Shown here piece by piece: positions 18,818 to 27,753 of a DNA stretch of 64,000 nucleotides (within the stretch, counting starts at the first letter, position 1; each line of letters starts with the position of its first letter). The position numbers were made by a program, and so were the translations under genes. Below the pieces are notes generated by a model, which worked only from the letters and a program-made list of their open reading frames with translations, had not been told where the DNA came from and searched no databases. The stretch is from Flavobacterium sp. (lineage in GTDB: Bacteria > Bacteroidota > Bacteroidia > Flavobacteriales > Flavobacteriaceae). The DNA lies in contig NZ_JAIXSL010000012.1 in assembly GCF_027484705.1 (NCBI RefSeq), positions 1-64,000 of the forward strand, given 5' to 3'.

Positions 18818-19921
18818 TTAGGAATTGCCGAGGCTGTTTATGGCTTTTAAAAATACGGCTGCAGCATCCTTCCAATTATACTGTGCGCACATTTGCTGTT
18901 TATTCACTTTCCAATCCTTATAAACCAACGCCTCGTTTATTTTTTGATGCATCGCGGTTTGATCTAGCGGGTCAAAAAGAAAATCAGCCATAAAATCAAA
19001 GTCAGCCATGGCCGTCGAATTCGAGCAGACCGTTGGCGTTTCGCAAGCCACAGACTCTAACGGCGGAATCCCAAAACCTTCCGCAATAGAAGGATATAGG
19101 GCGATTTGTGCCGCTCTTGTAAACGAAACCAAATCTTTAAAATTGACCTTTCTTAATATTTTCACCTTAGCCTTTAAGGATTCTGGAAGGTTGTTGTAAT
19201 AATCATCAAGTTCTTTACATTCCAGCGCTTCGTTGCCGATAAAAACCAGTTCGTGGGTTAAATAATGTTTGTTTTCAATGAAAACCTTCAGCAGCGTGAT
19301 ATGATTTTTTCGGGGCTCGAAACGGCTTACAAACAAAAAGAAGTTGGCAATCCCGAAATGCGATTGAATGTATTCTTGTGCTTCAGTTTTTTCAAAAGGC
19401 TCCAGAAAAACCGAGTCAACAGCATTGTGGGTCACGAAGATTTCATTGATGCCGAAATGCTTTTGAATCCTTGCTTTCGAATACTCTGAAACCGTTAAAA
19501 CAACCTCTGATCTTTGGGCGCTCCATTGAAACAGCAATTTGTTTTTGAGCTTATAGCCTTCAGGGAAATATTCCGGGTAATCCAAAAACATGACGTCGTG
19601 TGTAGTAACAATGTATCGGCACAGTTTAATAGGAGGAACAATATATTGAAAATGGCCCCAGTCGATTTTATATTTCCTGATCAGCAAAGGAATATCGAGC
19701 AACAAGCGCGCAAATTTATTTTTATATCGAAACTTCAGATACACTACATTCTCATGTCGGCCAAATATCGTTTCCAAATGATCGGGATCATTAGAGGTCA
19801 GAAAAAAAGTGATGTTTTTTTGATTGATGAGCTCTAGATATAAGCCTCTCAAATACGAAGTGGAACCCTGAAACGGCTCGTCAAAAACATGGCAATCGAC
19901 AAAAATTTTGATATTTTTCAT
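18818..19921 (-). CDS. GT4 glycosyltransferase (minus-strand island)
   Basis: 367 residues, GT-B fold, family 4. The N-terminus has DCHVFDEPFQGSTSYLRGLY, the middle TTHDVMFLDYPEYFP, and the donor domain FVSRFEPRKNHITLL and PSIAEGFGIPPLESVACETP, which contains the EX7E motif. These are mannosyltransferase-like features, but the sugar is not certain. Transcribed against the rest of the locus and preceded by the lipoprotein gene at 20562-19984 with a 62-bp gap, so the two probably form an operon inserted within the locus. Confidence 0.86.
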   Translation of the reverse strand: MKNIKIFVDCHVFDEPFQGSTSYLRGLYLELINQKNITFFLTSNDPDHLETIFGRHENVVYLKFRYKNKFARLLLDIPLLIRKYKIDWGHFQYIVPPIKLCRYIVTTHDVMFLDYPEYFPEGYKLKNKLLFQWSAQRSEVVLTVSEYSKARIQKHFGINEIFVTHNAVDSVFLEPFEKTEAQEYIQSHFGIANFFLFVSRFEPRKNHITLLKVFIENKHYLTHELVFIGNEALECKELDDYYNNLPESLKAKVKILRKVNFKDLVSFTRAAQIALYPSIAEGFGIPPLESVACETPTVCSNSTAMADFDFMADFLFDPLDQTAMHQKINEALVYKDWKVNKQQMCAQYNWKDAAAVFLKAINSLGNS

Positions 19922-19983
19922 GCTGTAGCGCAGCTTATCCGGCGCAAATTAATTTAATGATTCTCCTCAGTTCTCACGAGCCT

Positions 19984-20562
19984 CTATTTCTCATAGATGT
20001 CAGGCGGAAACAGCTTTACTAATTTGGCATTTAATGTTCTGTTGCCATTCAGTTGCGGGTCAAAAATACCATTCACTTTCTTTAAATGAAAGCGCAGCTT
20101 GCTTTTTCCTTGAATGACATTCGGATTGAATTTAAACCAAGTCTTATACAAGCCATTATTGCCATTGATGACGCGGTTTTTATATTCGAAACGGATGTTT
20201 TGAATTTGTAAAGAATCATTTTCGTTTCCATGTTCGCCCAGATCGATGCGGATGTTTTTTGCTTTTACGCCCAAAGGCAACTCAAAAACCAGCCTTTGCA
20301 TCTTATCGCTCGCTTTTATGTTTCTTCTCAGGCTGAAGGCCTCATTATAAGAATCATCAGCATTGAGCACATAAAAAAGTTGAATGGAGTTGTCCCGATA
20401 GACCATCAAATCTATCGAAGCTTTAAAATGATTTTGCTGTTTTTGGGCTTTATTCCCGTTACACGAAAGCAACAGATTGGCACAAAAAAAAAGGAATGAA
20501 AATAACAAAAACGATTTTATTGCTGCCGGTATTTTAAATTGTAGTGGATGCATAGTTGCCAT
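19984..20562 (-). CDS. Lipoprotein of unknown function, homolog of the 8804 product
   Basis: About 192 residues from the ATG at 20562. An upstream in-frame start at 20595 is possible, but that segment overlaps a promoter-like TACCTTTA. A hydrophobic stretch ends in the lipobox LLLSC followed by NGNK. The mature domain shares the motif order of the 8804-9352 lipoprotein: LPLGVKAKNIRIDL, IQNIRFEY, FKFNPNV, VNGIFDPQLNG. Both genes neighbour glycosyltransferases in this locus, here the GT4 gene immediately downstream. Function unknown. Confidence 0.75.
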   Translation of the reverse strand: MATMHPLQFKIPAAIKSFLLFSFLFFCANLLLSCNGNKAQKQQNHFKASIDLMVYRDNSIQLFYVLNADDSYNEAFSLRRNIKASDKMQRLVFELPLGVKAKNIRIDLGEHGNENDSLQIQNIRFEYKNRVINGNNGLYKTWFKFNPNVIQGKSKLRFHLKKVNGIFDPQLNGNRTLNAKLVKLFPPDIYEK

Positions 20563-20630
20563 TTCGGATTTAAAGGTATCATTTTTTAAAAGCAAAATAA
20601 AGATTCCTGCTTTTTTAAATTCAATTTATA

Positions 20631-20638
20631 TATTTTTG
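20631..20638 (+). promoter_or_regulatory. Exact -7 box (TATTTTTG) ahead of the DUF1972 glycosyltransferase gene
   Basis: An exact TAnnTTTG match 20 bp before the ATG at 20659. No clear -33 TTG. Likely drives 20659-22970. Confidence 0.6.
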
Positions 20639-20658
20639 CCCCAAACAGTCTTCGCATT

Positions 20659-21762
20659 ATGAAAATAGCAATCCTTGGTACACGGGGAATTCCAAATTAT
20701 CATGGAGGTTTTGAGCAGTTCGCAGAATTTTTTTCCATTTTTCTTCAGCAAAAAGGAATTGATGCTTATGTCTATTGTTCTTCGATTCATCCGTACAAAG
20801 AAAATACTTATAAAAATGTAAAACGAATTGTTTGCAAGGATTATGAAGATAAGATAGGAACCGCCGGTCAATTTTTATACGACCTGAACTGTATTCTAGA
20901 TGCCCGAAAGCGACATTTCGATGTGATTTTGCAATTGGGTTATACCAGCAGCAGCATTTGGTCTTTTTTATTCCCCAAAAACGCCATCATAGTAACCAAC
21001 ATGGATGGTCTGGAGTGGAAACGCACCAAGTATAACGCCATGGTGCAGCGGTTTTTGATGCACGCTGAAAAATGGGCGGTAAACCATAGTGATTATTTGA
21101 TTTCTGATTCGATAGGAATACAGGAATACATTTCGAAAAAATATAATAAAGCCTCTAAATTTATAGCCTACGGAGCTGATTTGTTCAATTCCCCCGATGT
21201 TACTAAAATTCAATCCATTGTCACGACGCCTTATTCATACGATTTATTGATTGCCCGAATGGAACCGGAGAACAATGTGGAAACCATCATAAAAGGATAC
21301 CTGCTAAAAAAGGGTTCGCGAAAACTATTGTTGGTCGGAAACCACAACGGAACCAAGTTCGGACAGTATTTATACCAGCAATATAATGCCCATGACTCGA
21401 TTGTTTTCCTGGGTTCCATCTATGACATGGAGGCATTGAATAATTTGAGGTATTATTCTAATTTGTATTTTCATGGTCATTCCGTTGGCGGCACAAATCC
21501 TTCGTTGTTAGAAGCTATGGCTTGTGATTGCTGTATGGTGGCTCATGATAACATCTTCAACAAATCTATACTAGGACAGGATGCTTTTTATTTTTCGGAT
21601 GAGCACCAATTGGCCGAATACTTATCACTCGATAAGAAACAAGAAGCGATTGCGTTAAAGATTGAAAACAACAGAAACAAAATCCGGAATCAATACGATT
21701 GGGAAGTCATTAATACTGCCTATTTAGATTTTATTGAAAAATGTATAAAGGAGAAGAAATAA
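20659..21762 (+). CDS. DUF1972-type GT4 glycosyltransferase (rhamnosyltransferase-like)
   Basis: 367 residues. It begins with LGTRGIPNYHGGFEQFAE, the hallmark of the DUF1972 N-terminal domain found in WchF/RgpA-like glycosyltransferases that extend capsular or O-antigen chains, often with rhamnose. The C-terminal GT4 donor domain has IARMEPENNVETII and HGHSVGGTNPSLLEAMAC, the last carrying the EX7E-type acidic region. Soluble, presumably at the cytoplasmic face of the membrane. The following ligase gene starts 22 bp before its end, implying coupled translation. Donor sugar is inferred only by family. Confidence 0.85.
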   Translation: MKIAILGTRGIPNYHGGFEQFAEFFSIFLQQKGIDAYVYCSSIHPYKENTYKNVKRIVCKDYEDKIGTAGQFLYDLNCILDARKRHFDVILQLGYTSSSIWSFLFPKNAIIVTNMDGLEWKRTKYNAMVQRFLMHAEKWAVNHSDYLISDSIGIQEYISKKYNKASKFIAYGADLFNSPDVTKIQSIVTTPYSYDLLIARMEPENNVETIIKGYLLKKGSRKLLLVGNHNGTKFGQYLYQQYNAHDSIVFLGSIYDMEALNNLRYYSNLYFHGHSVGGTNPSLLEAMACDCCMVAHDNIFNKSILGQDAFYFSDEHQLAEYLSLDKKQEAIALKIENNRNKIRNQYDWEVINTAYLDFIEKCIKEKK

Positions 21763-22970
21763 TTGCTTTTACCGATAAGCACAAACCCATAATTTTTGGG
21801 CTGTTTTTATCGACCATTATCTTTAAACATGCCCTTGGGGGTATTTTTTTAGCGGTTTTATGTGGGCTTTTCTTTGTGCGGTACATTCACAACAAAAGAA
21901 TCCATTTCAATAATTTTTTTTCCCCGATGGTCATTTATTTTTTGTGGGGAGCACTTTCGCTTTGCTGGACCACGGATTTTTCAAACACCCTTAAAGGCAT
22001 TAGCATCACCTCGCCGTTAATTATAATCCCCTTTCTGATTTCACAATATCCGGATTTTCGAGCGGACGAATTGAAAAAGACAATCAAAATTTTCAGCCTT
22101 TGTTTGCTGGCTTATTTATTCCTCTGTTCCCTGAATGCCGGTTTACTGTTTTTGAAAGACAGGCATTTTAGCCACTTTTTTTATCATGATCTGGTGTCGG
22201 TTTTTGACAATAATGCGATCTATATTTCTTTAGCGGTAGCCACGTGTATTTTATTTTCCTTCAATGAGCCGACCAAAAAGAAAGAGGATTATCTTATCAT
22301 GATGCTGTTAGGGATTTTCCTTTTAATGTTAGCGTCTAAGAACTTAATAGCCACTACTTTTTTATTAATGGTCGTTTCGCTTTTTAAAAATAAAACCACG
22401 CTAAAAACAGGAGCCATCATCGCTTCGGTATTGATTGGCGTTGTTTTATTAATCATGTTTTCAGAGAATCCCATAAAAGCACGTTTTTTAAGAGAACTGA
22501 ATCTGAATTTCGATTATGTACTCTCAGGTCAGGACTTTTATGATTATAAATTCAGCGGCCTGGAAGTAAGGATTTTCCAATGGAGGTTGTTGGGCGAAAT
22601 GATGGCCAACCACCAACTTGGAATATTGGGGTTAGGGCTGCACAATGTAGATTATCTTCTGGATCAGTATTTCAGTTATTACAATCTCTATAAAGGGTAT
22701 TTCCAGATTAATTTTCACAACCAATTCCTGCAGACCTTCGGAGAAATTGGCTTTATTGGGCTGGTATTGTTGTTAAGCATTTTTATAGTGGCGATTTATA
22801 ATGCTGTAAAATCCGGAAATCAATATAAGATCTTACTTGTTATATTATTTTTGGCTTCTTTTTTCACGGAATCTTTTTTAAGTCGGCAAAAAGGCGTTTT
22901 TTTGTTTGCCACAATATACAGCTTGCTATTAATGCATCAGAAATTTTGTAAAGAAAAGGCCGATTTGTAA
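21741..22970 (+). CDS. O-antigen ligase/polymerase-like membrane protein (Wzy_C), copy 1
   Basis: 409 residues, about 11-12 membrane helices. The large outer loop ends in NFHNQFLQTFGEIGFIGLVL, the conserved segment of Wzy_C/WaaL proteins, whose His is part of the active region. It also has FYHDLVSVFDNNAIYIS and ESFLSRQKGVFLF, both matched in the protein at 23335-24630 ([30 protein letters not shown]), so the two are tandem paralogs. Could be a ligase or a polymerase; sequence alone does not decide. Overlaps the upstream GT gene by 22 bp. Confidence 0.82.
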   Translation: MYKGEEIIAFTDKHKPIIFGLFLSTIIFKHALGGIFLAVLCGLFFVRYIHNKRIHFNNFFSPMVIYFLWGALSLCWTTDFSNTLKGISITSPLIIIPFLISQYPDFRADELKKTIKIFSLCLLAYLFLCSLNAGLLFLKDRHFSHFFYHDLVSVFDNNAIYISLAVATCILFSFNEPTKKKEDYLIMMLLGIFLLMLASKNLIATTFLLMVVSLFKNKTTLKTGAIIASVLIGVVLLIMFSENPIKARFLRELNLNFDYVLSGQDFYDYKFSGLEVRIFQWRLLGEMMANHQLGILGLGLHNVDYLLDQYFSYYNLYKGYFQINFHNQFLQTFGEIGFIGLVLLLSIFIVAIYNAVKSGNQYKILLVILFLASFFTESFLSRQKGVFLFATIYSLLLMHQKFCKEKADL

Positions 22971-23100
22971 GTAAAGAGCATTTAAGTACTGGGGGATATT
23001 TGTTAAAATCAATTAGTAGTCAGAGCCTTACACAAGCGTTGGGTTAATAAACTGAAAATCGGAACCGCAACGCACAATATTATTAACAATTATCAGTTAT

Positions 23101-23120
23101 ATATCTCAACAATGAGATAT
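23101..23120. repeat. Small perfect inverted repeat (8-bp arms, 4-nt loop)
   Basis: ATATCTCA - ACAA - TGAGATAT. The right arm overlaps the ATG of the 52-codon frame at 23112, so an RNA hairpin would bury that start codon. No T tract follows, so it is not a terminator. Confidence 0.6.
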
Positions 23121-23270
23121 CAAGACTTCCTTACATCGGGCATTTTGGCGACTAATAAAAGGTTTCAGAAAATATCGAAACCCACACGAATTAGAATTGG
23201 GTTACAAAATATTCGAAAGCAAGTGAATGGTGTCATTGGGATTAAAGTGTTCAATAATTTAATGAAGTAA
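23112..23270 (+). CDS. Possible 52-residue basic peptide
   Basis: An ATG-to-TAA frame encoding a basic peptide (MRYQDFLTSGILATNKRF..., ending KVFNNLMK) with many Lys/Arg and no membrane segment. I do not recognise it. Supported only by being open and by lying in an otherwise empty gap. It could be a real small protein, a remnant, or chance. Confidence 0.25.
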   Translation: MRYQDFLTSGILATNKRFQKISKPTRIRIGLQNIRKQVNGVIGIKVFNNLMK

Positions 23271-23334
23271 ATTGTAAAAAAAGTAATCGAAGCCTATAGG
23301 TTGATTATAAATCAATTATCTTTTGGATATCATA

Positions 23335-24630
23335 ATGACAAACATTTATAAATTTTATAAAGTTAAGTTTCTTCAGGAGTCGAATATTACGCATTCTCTT
23401 TTAGCAATAATATTAATCACCCTTTCCTTAAAAAATATATATACGAGCCTAGCTACGATACTCTTTGTAGTTTGGGCCTTGTTTTTCAATAAGAAGAGCA
23501 CCAATTTTCAGCCCGTTTATTATTGGCCTATAGCCTATTTTGTGTTGATGGTGGTGTCGCTTTTATGGTCGAATGACTTTGACCGATCTCTTTTGGGCGC
23601 TCAGAAACAATTGTCCATGTTATTTATTCCGTTAGCGTTTGTTTTCTTGCCTAAATTAACCAAACAAGCACTCCAAAGAATCATTCGGTTTTATAGCTTT
23701 GGGATGGTTTTGTTCGGATTGTTTTTTCTGGCAAAAGCGTCTCTGAGATATTTCGAGACCTATAATACGGCTGTTTTTTTTCACAACGAATTGGTGCCTT
23801 ACGATCCCGGAGCCATCTATATATCCGTCTTTGCGTCTTTGGCTGTTTTTCATTTCATTCAGATTCCGGTCAAGAGTAATATTGAAAAAGCCTGTGTTTT
23901 TATTCTCGCGCTATTGATCTTTTTGTTGTCTTCGAAGAGCATTATTACGATAGATTTTATTATTGTGATTTGCTATTATGCTTTTTTTGTCACGATTCCT
24001 TCAGGAACAAAAACACTGACCATTCTTTCTGTTTCGGTATTTTTATTTCTCTCCGTGTTGTTTGTCAAAGAGGTTAGAGAGCGTTTTCTGATCGAATATG
24101 AAACGGCGTTTATTGACAATACGCTCAACGATAACCTGACCAAAGACAATCAGAATATCTACAATGTCAGCATCAATGAAGCCTGGAGCAAAAAGGATTT
24201 TCATCAAAATAGTTTTTTCCCCGGCACAGCGCTTAGAATTTATCAACTTAGGATTTTTTCGGAACTATTGGCCGAGCAACCCATTTTCCTGAAAGGCTTT
24301 GGGTTGGAAGGTTCGCAGGATTACATTCAGGCTAAAGCGAAACAACACAATCTGAATCCGCTATACGGAACCTATAACTTCCACAACCAATATGTTCAAA
24401 CTTTTGCCGAGTTGGGCGTGATTGGTTTTTTGATTTTGGTTTTCATGCTTTTCATAAATCTTAAAAACGCATTTAAGTATAAAGATTTTCTTCATATTAC
24501 TTTTGCAATCACAATGATAATGCTATTTTTGTCGGAATCGTTTTTTTGCAGACAAAGAGGAATTGTTTTTTTTATTGTTCTTTATTGTTTGTTTAATTCC
24601 ACTTCGATTCAAGAAACAGAAAAGAAATAA
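23335..24630 (+). CDS. O-antigen ligase/polymerase-like membrane protein (Wzy_C), copy 2
   Basis: 431 residues from the ATG at 23335; a TTG at 23323 in the same frame adds four residues. About 11-12 helices with the conserved [20 protein letters not shown] segment after the large outer loop. It is paralogous to the 21741-22970 product (about the same length, shared motifs in the same order) and is the third Wzy/WaaL-type protein of the locus. One may be the polymerase and another a ligase to lipid A-core or to a protein acceptor. It ends 5 bp before the UDP-glucuronate decarboxylase gene. Confidence 0.82.
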   Translation: MTNIYKFYKVKFLQESNITHSLLAIILITLSLKNIYTSLATILFVVWALFFNKKSTNFQPVYYWPIAYFVLMVVSLLWSNDFDRSLLGAQKQLSMLFIPLAFVFLPKLTKQALQRIIRFYSFGMVLFGLFFLAKASLRYFETYNTAVFFHNELVPYDPGAIYISVFASLAVFHFIQIPVKSNIEKACVFILALLIFLLSSKSIITIDFIIVICYYAFFVTIPSGTKTLTILSVSVFLFLSVLFVKEVRERFLIEYETAFIDNTLNDNLTKDNQNIYNVSINEAWSKKDFHQNSFFPGTALRIYQLRIFSELLAEQPIFLKGFGLEGSQDYIQAKAKQHNLNPLYGTYNFHNQYVQTFAELGVIGFLILVFMLFINLKNAFKYKDFLHITFAITMIMLFLSESFFCRQRGIVFFIVLYCLFNSTSIQETEKK

Positions 24631-24635
24631 ATCAT

Positions 24636-25619
24636 ATGAAAAGAATTTTAATTACAGGTGCCGCTGGATTTCTGGGTTCACACCTGTGTGACCGCTTCAT
24701 CGCAGAAGGCTATTTTGTTATAGGAATGGACAATCTGATCACCGGTGATCTTAAAAACATCGAACATCTTTTCAAACTTGAAAATTTCGAATTCTACCAC
24801 CACGATGTCACGAAGTTCGTCCATGTTCCGGGCGATTTAGATTACATTTTACACTTCGCTTCTCCAGCCAGCCCGATTGATTATTTAAAGATACCGATCC
24901 AAACCTTAAAAGTGGGCTCGCTTGGAACGCACAATCTTCTGGGATTGGCTCGCGTGAAAAAAGCAAGAATATTAATCGCTTCCACTTCTGAAATTTATGG
25001 TGATCCATTGGTGCACCCACAAACGGAAGAATATTATGGGAATGTCAATACCATCGGGCCGCGCGGCGTTTACGACGAAGCCAAACGTTTTCAGGAATCC
25101 ATCACGATGGCCTATCATACTTTTCACGGTGTTGAGACACGCATCGTCAGAATCTTCAATACTTACGGTCCAAGAATGCGCCTCAATGACGGACGGGTCA
25201 TCCCTGCATTTATTGGGCAGGCCTTGCGCGGTGAAGATTTGACCATTTTTGGTGACGGTTCGCAAACGCGTTCTTTTTGCTATGTTGATGATCAAGTCGA
25301 AGGCATTTTCCGACTCTTACATTCAGATTATATTTATCCTGTCAACATCGGCAATCCGGATGAGATTACGATCAAAGATTTTGCGGACGAAATCATCAAA
25401 CTTACCGGAACCACACAAAAAGTAGTCTATTTTCCTTTGCCGACCAACGATCCGCTTCAGCGAAAACCCGATACAACAAAGGCCAGAACCATTTTGGGCT
25501 GGGAAGCTAAAGTATCGAGAAGCGAAGGCATGAAAATCACTTACGATTATTTCAAATCATTATCTTCCGAAGAATTGCTAAAAGAAGAGCATAAAGATTT
25601 TTCCAAGTATATTAGTTAA
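24636..25619 (+). CDS. UDP-glucuronate decarboxylase (UXS-like, UDP-xylose synthase)
   Basis: 327 residues, extended SDR. The NAD-binding [14 protein letters not shown] (6-19), Thr117 in [10 protein letters not shown], and Tyr146/Lys150 in [10 protein letters not shown] give the complete catalytic triad. [19 protein letters not shown] and [14 protein letters not shown] are characteristic of UDP-xylose synthases, which oxidise and decarboxylate UDP-glucuronate to UDP-xylose. This suggests xylose, or a sugar made from it, in the polysaccharide. The stop codon overlaps the next ATG by 1 bp. No UDP-glucose dehydrogenase gene is present in this window, so UDP-glucuronate must come from elsewhere. 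Confidence 0.9.
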   Translation: MKRILITGAAGFLGSHLCDRFIAEGYFVIGMDNLITGDLKNIEHLFKLENFEFYHHDVTKFVHVPGDLDYILHFASPASPIDYLKIPIQTLKVGSLGTHNLLGLARVKKARILIASTSEIYGDPLVHPQTEEYYGNVNTIGPRGVYDEAKRFQESITMAYHTFHGVETRIVRIFNTYGPRMRLNDGRVIPAFIGQALRGEDLTIFGDGSQTRSFCYVDDQVEGIFRLLHSDYIYPVNIGNPDEITIKDFADEIIKLTGTTQKVVYFPLPTNDPLQRKPDTTKARTILGWEAKVSRSEGMKITYDYFKSLSSEELLKEEHKDFSKYIS

Positions 25620-26971
25620 TGAGAAACAAAACAGGTAGATACTCGAGTTACATTAGGCCTTTTTCTTATTTATTAGATTTGATTATAATCAACTTATTTT
25701 CTTATCTGATAATTTCTAGAGATCTATTCTCGCCCTATTTTCTGGTTTTCACCTCATTCACTTGGGTCATCATTGCCTTCAACGTGCAGTTTTACGAAGT
25801 CTACAGGTTTACCAAAGTAGTCTCGATCATCAGTAAAGTCATCCGGCAATTCATCTTGTTTACGATTTCTTGTTATGCCTTTTCCGGATTTTATGTCAAA
25901 GATACCAACTCGAAAATCATATTAAGCTATACGATTCTTTCGATAACCGCGGTCTTAATATGTAAATTGTCAATCTATTTCTTCTTGAGAAAATACCGTG
26001 TTTTTTACGGTGGTAATTTCAGAAGGGTCATCATTGTTGGCAACGGGAAAAGTGTCGGACAACTCGAGGAATTTTTCAATGACAATCCCGATTACGGTTA
26101 TAAACTCGTGAAGGTCTTTAACTTTGAAGGCGATAAAAAAGCGAAGATTGAAGAATGTCAGGATTTTGTTCTCAAGAATTATATCGATGAAATTTACTGC
26201 TCTTTAACGAGTTTGTCGAATACCCAAATTGACCACTTCATAGATTTTTCGGACAACAATCTGAAAATTCTAAAGTTCCTGCCAGACAACAACGAACTCT
26301 TTGCCAGAAACCTCAAACTCGATTATTACGGCTACATTCCGATACTTTCGCTCAGAAACATTCCTTTGGACGATGTCATCAACCAGATGGTCAAAAGAGC
26401 GTTCGACATCTTGTTTTCTGTCGGGATCATCATCGGATTGCTTTCATGGCTGACACCGCTGATGGCCATATTCATCAAGCTCGAATCCAGCGGTCCTGTT
26501 TTTTTCAGGCAAAAAAGAAACGGACTCAATTATAAAGAATTCAATTGTTTTAAGTTCCGTTCCATGAATTTGAATGAGATTGCTGATTTGGAACAAGTCT
26601 CTAAAAATGACCCAAGAATCACAACGGTCGGGAAATTCATCCGCAAAACCAGCATCGACGAATTGCCACAGTTTTTCAATGTTTTGCTCGGCGACATGTC
26701 CGTAGTAGGGCCAAGACCACACATGGTAAGCCACACTGAAATGTACGCGAGAAGAATCGACAAATTTATGGTGCGCCATTTCATCAAACCCGGAATCACC
26801 GGATTGGCACAGACCAACGGATACCGCGGCGAAGTGGAGAACGACAAAGACATCATCTACAGGGTAAAATATGATATTTTTTATGTGGAAAACTGGTCGA
26901 TCCTGCTGGATATCAAGATCATATTCATGACCTTATACAACGCCATCAAAGGCGAGGAGAAAGCTTACTAA
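25619..26971 (+). CDS. Undecaprenyl-phosphate sugar-1-phosphate transferase (WcaJ/PGPT family, chain initiation)
   Basis: 450 residues. The N-terminal half has four to five membrane helices and a CoA-binding-like Rossmann region (RRVIIVGNGKSVGQLEEF). The C-terminal bacterial sugar transferase domain (about 258-450) has KRAFDILFS, GPVFFRQKRNG, FKFRSM, TSIDELPQFFNVL and the catalytic-type GDMSVVGPRPH. It transfers a hexose-1-phosphate from a UDP-sugar to undecaprenyl phosphate at the inner membrane, starting repeat-unit synthesis. Translationally coupled to the UXS gene upstream (1-bp overlap); 2 bp before the next GT2 gene. Confidence 0.92.
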   Translation: MRNKTGRYSSYIRPFSYLLDLIIINLFSYLIISRDLFSPYFLVFTSFTWVIIAFNVQFYEVYRFTKVVSIISKVIRQFILFTISCYAFSGFYVKDTNSKIILSYTILSITAVLICKLSIYFFLRKYRVFYGGNFRRVIIVGNGKSVGQLEEFFNDNPDYGYKLVKVFNFEGDKKAKIEECQDFVLKNYIDEIYCSLTSLSNTQIDHFIDFSDNNLKILKFLPDNNELFARNLKLDYYGYIPILSLRNIPLDDVINQMVKRAFDILFSVGIIIGLLSWLTPLMAIFIKLESSGPVFFRQKRNGLNYKEFNCFKFRSMNLNEIADLEQVSKNDPRITTVGKFIRKTSIDELPQFFNVLLGDMSVVGPRPHMVSHTEMYARRIDKFMVRHFIKPGITGLAQTNGYRGEVENDKDIIYRVKYDIFYVENWSILLDIKIIFMTLYNAIKGEEKAY

Positions 26972-26973
26972 CC

Positions 26974-27753
26974 ATGGAAACGTTGGTATCCATTATTACG
27001 CCTACTTACAATTCAGAGAAATTTATTGCCGAAACCATCACTTCTGCCCAAAACCAGACCTATTCTAATTGGGAAATGATCATTGTCGATGATTGTTCTA
27101 CCGACCAAACCGAACCCATTGTTCTCCAATTTGCAGCCTCGGATAACCGGATTAAATTTTACAAACTCCACAAAAATGCCGGTGCCGGAGTTGCGCGAAA
27201 CCAAGCCGTTTCAATGGCAGCCGGAACTTATATCGCTTTTTTAGATTCAGATGACTTGTGGAAACCCGAAAAACTTCAGAAACAAATCGATTTTCTGCAA
27301 ACCCAAAACCAGTCTTTTACCTTTTCATTTTACGATTGTATTGATGAAGTCGGCCAACCGCTTAATAAAAGAGTGGAAGCGCCTTTAAAATTAAAATACT
27401 GGCAACTGTTCTTTTGCAATTTCGTCGGCAACCTGACCGGAATCTATGACACGCGCGAGTTTGGGAAAATTCCAATCTCAAGTCTCAGGAAACGGCAAGA
27501 CTGGATGGTTTGGCTGACGATTTTGCGGAAAGTGAAAACAGCGCAAACGATTCCCGAAAGTTTGGCTTATTATCGCGTGCGACAGGATTCTATCTCATCC
27601 TCAAAAATAAAATTACTGCAGCACAATTACAACGTGTATCGCATCTTCTACGGATTCAATACCGTAATTTCTTTGTGTTGCATGATGGGTTTTTTGGTCA
27701 TGCAATTGCTTGTCAAACCTTTCTATGTAAAGAAAATCAGACCAACGATTTAA
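26974..27753 (+). CDS. GT2 glycosyltransferase
   Basis: 259 residues, GT-A fold. VSIITPTYNSEKFIAETI, MIIVDDCSTDQT and AFLDSDDLWKPEKL (the DxD-type metal site) are standard for WcaA/SpsA-like family 2 enzymes. RKRQDWMVWLTIL matches the acceptor-side region. Probably adds the second sugar to the lipid-linked unit started by the preceding gene product, judged only from order. It converges with the CapK-like gene, overlapping it by 17 bp, and marks the end of the plus-strand polysaccharide run. Confidence 0.88.
   Translation: METLVSIITPTYNSEKFIAETITSAQNQTYSNWEMIIVDDCSTDQTEPIVLQFAASDNRIKFYKLHKNAGAGVARNQAVSMAAGTYIAFLDSDDLWKPEKLQKQIDFLQTQNQSFTFSFYDCIDEVGQPLNKRVEAPLKLKYWQLFFCNFVGNLTGIYDTREFGKIPISSLRKRQDWMVWLTILRKVKTAQTIPESLAYYRVRQDSISSSKIKLLQHNYNVYRIFYGFNTVISLCCMMGFLVMQLLVKPFYVKKIRPTI

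Larger units (their letters stand above)
22971..23334. other. 364-bp gap between the two ligase paralogs
   Basis: AT-rich spacer. It contains one short intact reading frame (23112-23270) and a perfect 8-bp inverted repeat at its start (23101-23120). No TAnnTTTG box was found close upstream of the 23335 gene, so that gene may be read from the upstream transcript. Confidence 0.5.

Noticed and set aside
23101..23120. Transcription terminator between the ligase paralogs
   Set aside because: The perfect stem is not followed by a T tract in either direction.
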